Positions 59,600-64,000 of a stretch of 64,000 bases of DNA are shown here, in pieces. The notes under the pieces are model-generated. The model worked only from the letters and a program-made list of their open reading frames with translations. It did not search any database and was not told the DNA's origin. The stretch is from the NCBI GenBank assembly GCA_019722365.1, contig JADFUC010001179.1:62001-126000 (forward strand), given 5' to 3'. Source of the stretch: Lithospermum erythrorhizon. Lineage: Eukaryota; Streptophyta; Magnoliopsida; Boraginales; Boraginaceae. The number at the start of each line of letters is the position of its first letter. The first letter of the stretch is position 1. Both the position numbers and the translations under genes were made by a program.

Positions 59600-62500
59600 T
59601 GAGCCGTTTATGTATGTCCAAGAATACAGTAAGTATTGCTCAATTATGCCTAAAAATCTTATTTTTTGTCGATTGTTATTGTTAATTTTCAAAAATGTTG
59701 TCGGTTCGTTTATTATGCATCACGTTTTTTAAATGATTGGCTGTGGAATTGGGTGAACTATTCACCTCGGTGCTCCAACAGGCGAAGCACCAAGAGGATG
59801 AAGGCGCAACGTAGGGAGGGGCTGTTAAAGTTAATACGCCTCTCTCTGAAACGTGCTCTGACGCCAAGGGTTACAAGGCTATAAGGGATTGGGTATCCGT
59901 GGGTCAGTTACTACTACTTTAAGTCAATTGTGTACTGATGTGGTTTCGTGCCTTCCGAAACCAACGAAGACACGTAAATGTAAGCTGTTCACAAGGGAAA
60001 ATATTGATGTGATGCTGATACATCCAAAGATGGGACAAGTTGCTAACTCACTACGGAGGTCACGATGTAAAGTTCCTCGCATTTGACAATCCAATAATCG
60101 CGAAATGCTGTGGTCAATGATGGGGTCACGATAATACTCATGAAGAAAAATCTCATGCTTCAACACCTCCCACTTCAAGATATTTTCTGGATCACCATCT
60201 TCAAACACCATTCAAGTGTTGTTCTTCCCGAGTTCACCATCTAACTCCCACCGAAGTTGATCTTTTAACTTCGCAGACTTTTCCAACTCTTTAACATCTC
60301 TCGAACGACACCAACTCGACCACCGAAGCAGAATCTAGAATAAATGCATTACTTCTACCCCCGCTGACTTTTCCCCTCATTCGACAATCATGTTCGCCTT
60401 TGCCTTCTCTCTCGACCTTCATGATCTTCATCCCAAGCACCTTGAAACCTCCAAGTTTGATTGTCATCAATGAATTTCTCTCGCCTACCTCTCATTCCAC
60501 GCCGACGACTTCCTCGATTTAATTCATCGACCGACAAGCTGACTTTAACATCTTTCAACGCTAGCAACAATCGTGAGGTTTGTGAATACCTCTCACTTAA
60601 TTTCAAACACGCCGCTAAGTCGATGATTTATGCAAACACGTAACCTGTCAGATCCTTCCCTGCAGTTCCTTCACTGAACTCATCACCAAACGGCATTACA
60701 TTCTATCGCTGGGGGTATCTTCTGACCTTCAATGCATCTTCTCTTCATTTGTACGCCTCATCGTAATCTCCTCGAGAACCTCTTAGCACATCCGCAATGT
60801 GAATTTCACCAACGACAACTTTCTATCTTCAGAAAACCCCATGTCGAATCTCACCCGCTCCGCACCTGCATCCTCTCTTCAACCTCTTTCAGAACCGTCA
60901 AGCATGTAGTACCCGACTTCTCGCCTGCTATTACCATCGCCTCCCCTCGAACAACTCAGCCACCATCTTCGAAAGTAGTTCGACAACCATCACCATCCAC
61001 CGACTCACCGAAATTAAACTCTTCCCTAATTTCTAACATACCTCACCTTTGTCAGCTTTCATGAACCATTCGACAACTTCAGATTCACATTTCCCCATAC
61101 CTATTACATCCAACCTGCTCACCATCAAGAAGATGAACAGCCCATAATTCTTAAACATAATTCACCATTATTCTCTGTCATATGAAAAGAAGTCTAATCT
61201 ACTATCTGGTAATCAACTAAGCATTCATAGATAAACCAAAGCCTCGTAATCGCCAACACAACACGGTAATCACCGTTAGCTTGGGAGGCCTCTTCACGTG
61301 ACCCGCTCAAGCACAACCTCAACACACAAGATCGAATTACTTCTACCTCTACCCGATCTCCACTATTTCCAAAGCCTCTGCTCGCTCTTCCTCTTCCTAC
61401 ACTTAACGCAACCCTTAAAGACCTTCACTTGGGATGGTAGTTTTACGCATCTCCTCCGTACGCGATACGCCTACAACCACCTTAAGTTCAACTCATAGTA
61501 CCCCACAAAATTACTAACCGCCGCCTCATCGCTCCCAACTTTCTCGTACTAAGCCAACAAAATGCTCAGATCTCATCATCAACATTAACATCTACCGGCC
61601 GATAGTTGATTAATAATGCTATCAAATCATTGGGCGTGTCTCATGCCAGACTTTTCTCGACATCTTAATAAGGAAACAGCTTTTTTCACGAGAAAGACCT
61701 TATTATTTGCGTATGCTTTCATACGTATCGCATAAGTTCTTCATCGCCCCCTCATGTGGTCTTCTTAGCAACGTTAGCAACTAATGCCTTGACAAACGCG
61801 TCCGATCACACCAAGACCCGCTCGTCCAATTCCATCCATTCATCCTCTCATCCATCTTCGCGCTTTCTCCCCTACGCAAGTTGTTTCCACTTCTTTCCGC
61901 ACGTATAATCCTCCATACACATCTTCCAACGCGAAAATCGATTCTATCGAATTTCATACAAAGATGCTGTCACAATTCCTTCGCTTCGTGCCCATTGATT
62001 CTTAAACTCACAAACTGTTACGACTCAAGCCTGATAATTAATCAAGTTAGGATTTAGCACTCAAATCCTTCCTAGCTTCAAGAATCAATAAAAAACCACG
62101 TAAATTTAAGCGGAAAGACATGCTAATTTTCATAATGTGTTCGCCTCAACGTGAAAGGCACGCCCTGCTGGCCGCTGCATCCACTAATAAAACCGTAAGA
62201 TCGCTACAAGCCCTTACCACTACTATAATCTATGTTGAGTATTTATACACCGAAAATCTCAACCACAAAGCCTATCGTTAACCAAGATAAACTCTAAATT
62301 CTTCAAGAACAAAAAACTACGCTCGCACAATATTAAAGACCCAATATTAGCTCTATGGGATGAATTTTTCTATTCTATGTATTTGTGTGATAAATAAAAC
62401 TCAGAAACATCATATTTATAAAGAAAGAGTGATAACCTAAGCACTCAAATTGTGAAAGAATCGTGGCTCAAAACCGCTTTAAATTACTTCAGCCGTCATT

Positions 62501-62649
62501 ATCGTGACTCTATCGCTGAATTAACACTACCATGGAAAGTCACGACGTAAAGTGCCTCGCATCCATTACCTATGGACTCTTATCGCGACCACCACCACGA
62601 CGGGAGGTCACGACAAGTGACCAAGGAAGAAAAATTCAATGCTTCAACA
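59600..62649 (-). mobile_element. Decayed LTR retrotransposon, probably Gypsy
   Basis: Two LTR-like starts, TGTTGAAGCA at 62649 and at 60165 (minus strand), are each followed by similar sequence (TTTTTCTTC, then TCGTGAC and GCGAGG(C/A)ACTTTAC(G/A)TCGTGAC). A purine tract AAGTGGGAGG directly precedes the downstream one, as expected before a 3' LTR. The interior (about 60570-60800) retains a recognisable reverse transcriptase fragment: RRYP, VMPFG, then a degraded tail. The upstream LTR has a TATA-like TTTATAAATATG at about 62408-62420. Frameshifts and stops throughout. The left end (about 59.6 kb) is approximate. Confidence 0.5.
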
Positions 62650-62654
62650 AGATA

Positions 62655-63550
62655 TACATACCACTTAGATTATGCATAATTTGCATGTTGAACTTGAGGA
62701 TAAGACATTATTACTTAGCTCATCTAATACCTGTTTGCTATGTTTCGGGTTAACCCACGCTTAGGTGTCGAGTATAACGTTCGAACCGAGCCACATTGTC
62801 GACCAATTTGGTCGAGTGCTTGAAGTCTCGAAATTCAACTGTCTTGATGAGCATAAATACAACATAAATTTATTACTTAAAAAGTTAAATATGAATAAAA
62901 ATTTGAAAGCCATTGGAGATTTTGGATTTATGGTAGTGGCTGATCCGATAATTTATCTACCATATGTGTTTGAAATTTACTATAAAACATTAGGATTTGA
63001 AATAATTCAAAATATTATGCAATTGTTGTAAACCTTTATTTGACACTTGATATTGCTACATGCACACTTTTAGTGGCGGGCCAAGAATTTAGAATGAGAA
63101 ACACCGGACTATATTTGTATAAATTAATTGTAGACATGGTAATTTTAGAGTTTTATTAGTGGGCTAAGTGACATAAATTTAAAGTTCGTAAAACTTGGTT
63201 TTCTTAATAAAAAAGTAGCCTAATTTCTCCACCATGCACACTTAGTTACAAACATAAAACAAGTTTACATCTATGAGTTAGCCCATATATATTTACTACA
63301 ATTATATGTAATCCCTTCCAATTATGTAAATTTAAAAAAGTGTAAAATCGTCACTAACTAGCCCCTCATTGCTTACGCCCGAATATCACGTACAGCTTAA
63401 TCTAAGTGACGCGCTAATAATCGACATCAAAATGAAAGAAGTTATAGCGACACCACAATAAAGATCCTAATCTAAAAAAAGCTGATATAATGTAATCTAT
63501 TAGATACCGATTCCTATCTCTAAAAGCGTTTTTCTTCGATTTACCTATAT
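62655..63550. other. Intergenic DNA
   Basis: A plus-strand frame at 62765-63031 (88 codons) has no recognisable domain. Otherwise AT-rich. No RNA gene seen. Confidence 0.4.
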
Positions 63551-63554
63551 TTTT

Positions 63555-63731
63555 TTATAGGATATGTTGGTCCAATCAAATATGATTTTATCATTTATGG
63601 ACCCGATTAGCGTTTTTTCTTTAACAATCTCCACAAGATTCGCCATTAAGCATACCAAACTAACACCGCTAGTTATGCTAAAGATTGCTAATACTTAACA
63701 CTCTGATTCTTTATCAATTGAACTATGCCCC
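63555..63731 (-). repeat. tRNA-derived SINE, second copy
   Basis: On the minus strand it begins GGGGCATAGTTCAATTGATA and aligns with the plus-strand copy at 7831-7990: shared AGAGTGTTAAGTAT, an ATAAGGAG/TTAATGGCG block, GTTAAAAGAAA / GTTAAAGAAAA, and a GGGTCCATAAAT-like 3' part. Its B box is degraded. Confidence 0.5.
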
Positions 63732-64000
63732 AAATCAATCATCTAAATCTAGATAATATGGTAAATCGTGTAAATTATCTACTAACCTGCTTATTGGAAG
63801 TGTATATATTGAAATTTATACTAATATCATATGATTTTTATATTTTAGGAATATATATATTAAAATTTATAATTAAAAATTAGTCAATGATGATTTAGGC
63901 ACTCCAGTTATTGATAACGACACACCACTTGTAGTGTAAAAATAATTTTAAATAAAATAACAAAAAAGTTGGACATCAATATCAAAAATTGGAGTGGAAA
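63732..64000. other. AT-rich sequence to window end
   Basis: Nothing recognisable. Confidence 0.4.

Noticed and set aside
60732..61064. 110-codon plus-strand frame, Ser/Pro/His-rich
   Set aside because: Antisense to the decayed reverse transcriptase region; no domain, biased composition.

Overview
The window is nuclear DNA of a flowering plant, almost certainly a eudicot. Genes have many short GT-AG introns, intergenic DNA is very AT-rich, and the recognisable proteins are plant-specific families: a SABATH methyltransferase, UPL5, an INT-type inositol transporter, RABA5a, a 14 kDa proline-rich protein and a Hev b 5-like acidic protein. The retroelements and MITEs are also plant types. I cannot fix the genus. 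No bacterial, organellar or CRISPR features were seen.

Layout. 0-8 kb: repeats, an actin pseudogene with gene-like introns, a 3' fragment of a cysteine-rich peptide gene and a broken SABATH methyltransferase gene. 8-14 kb: a Stowaway-type MITE, an intact-looking gene for a secreted cysteine-rich peptide, and a decayed PIF/Harbinger transposon carrying a Cassandra-type solo LTR with a 5S-rRNA-like core. 15.7-32.4 kb is the gene-rich core: Hev b 5-like gene (intron SINE with a perfect 18-bp target-site duplication), UPL5 HECT ubiquitin ligase, L-galactose-1-phosphate/inositol monophosphatase (VTC4), 14 kDa proline-rich protein and an INT4-like inositol transporter. 34.7-50.2 kb is mobile-element debris: FAR1/MULE remnant, Stowaway-type MITE, LTR fragment, hAT transposase, and a complete but degenerate Copia element that seems to be split by a second, tandem-repeat-rich insertion. 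51-64 kb: tandem repeats, a RABA5a GTPase gene, a long-TIR MITE, duplications and a decayed probable Gypsy element.

Functional links are loose. VTC4 acts in ascorbate and myo-inositol metabolism and INT moves inositol, so two inositol-related genes lie within 6 kb, but plant genes are not operonic and I infer no co-regulation. UPL5, VTC4 and INT, which otherwise look functional, each show one or two small lesions (frameshift, lost GT donor, lost AG acceptor). This may mean residual base errors in the assembly rather than three dying genes. I found no convincing undescribed biological system. The most interesting items are the cysteine-rich peptide gene with its partial copy, the 5S-bearing solo LTR, the young SINE, the MITE at the SABATH splice site, and a perfect 17-bp hairpin upstream of RABA5a.
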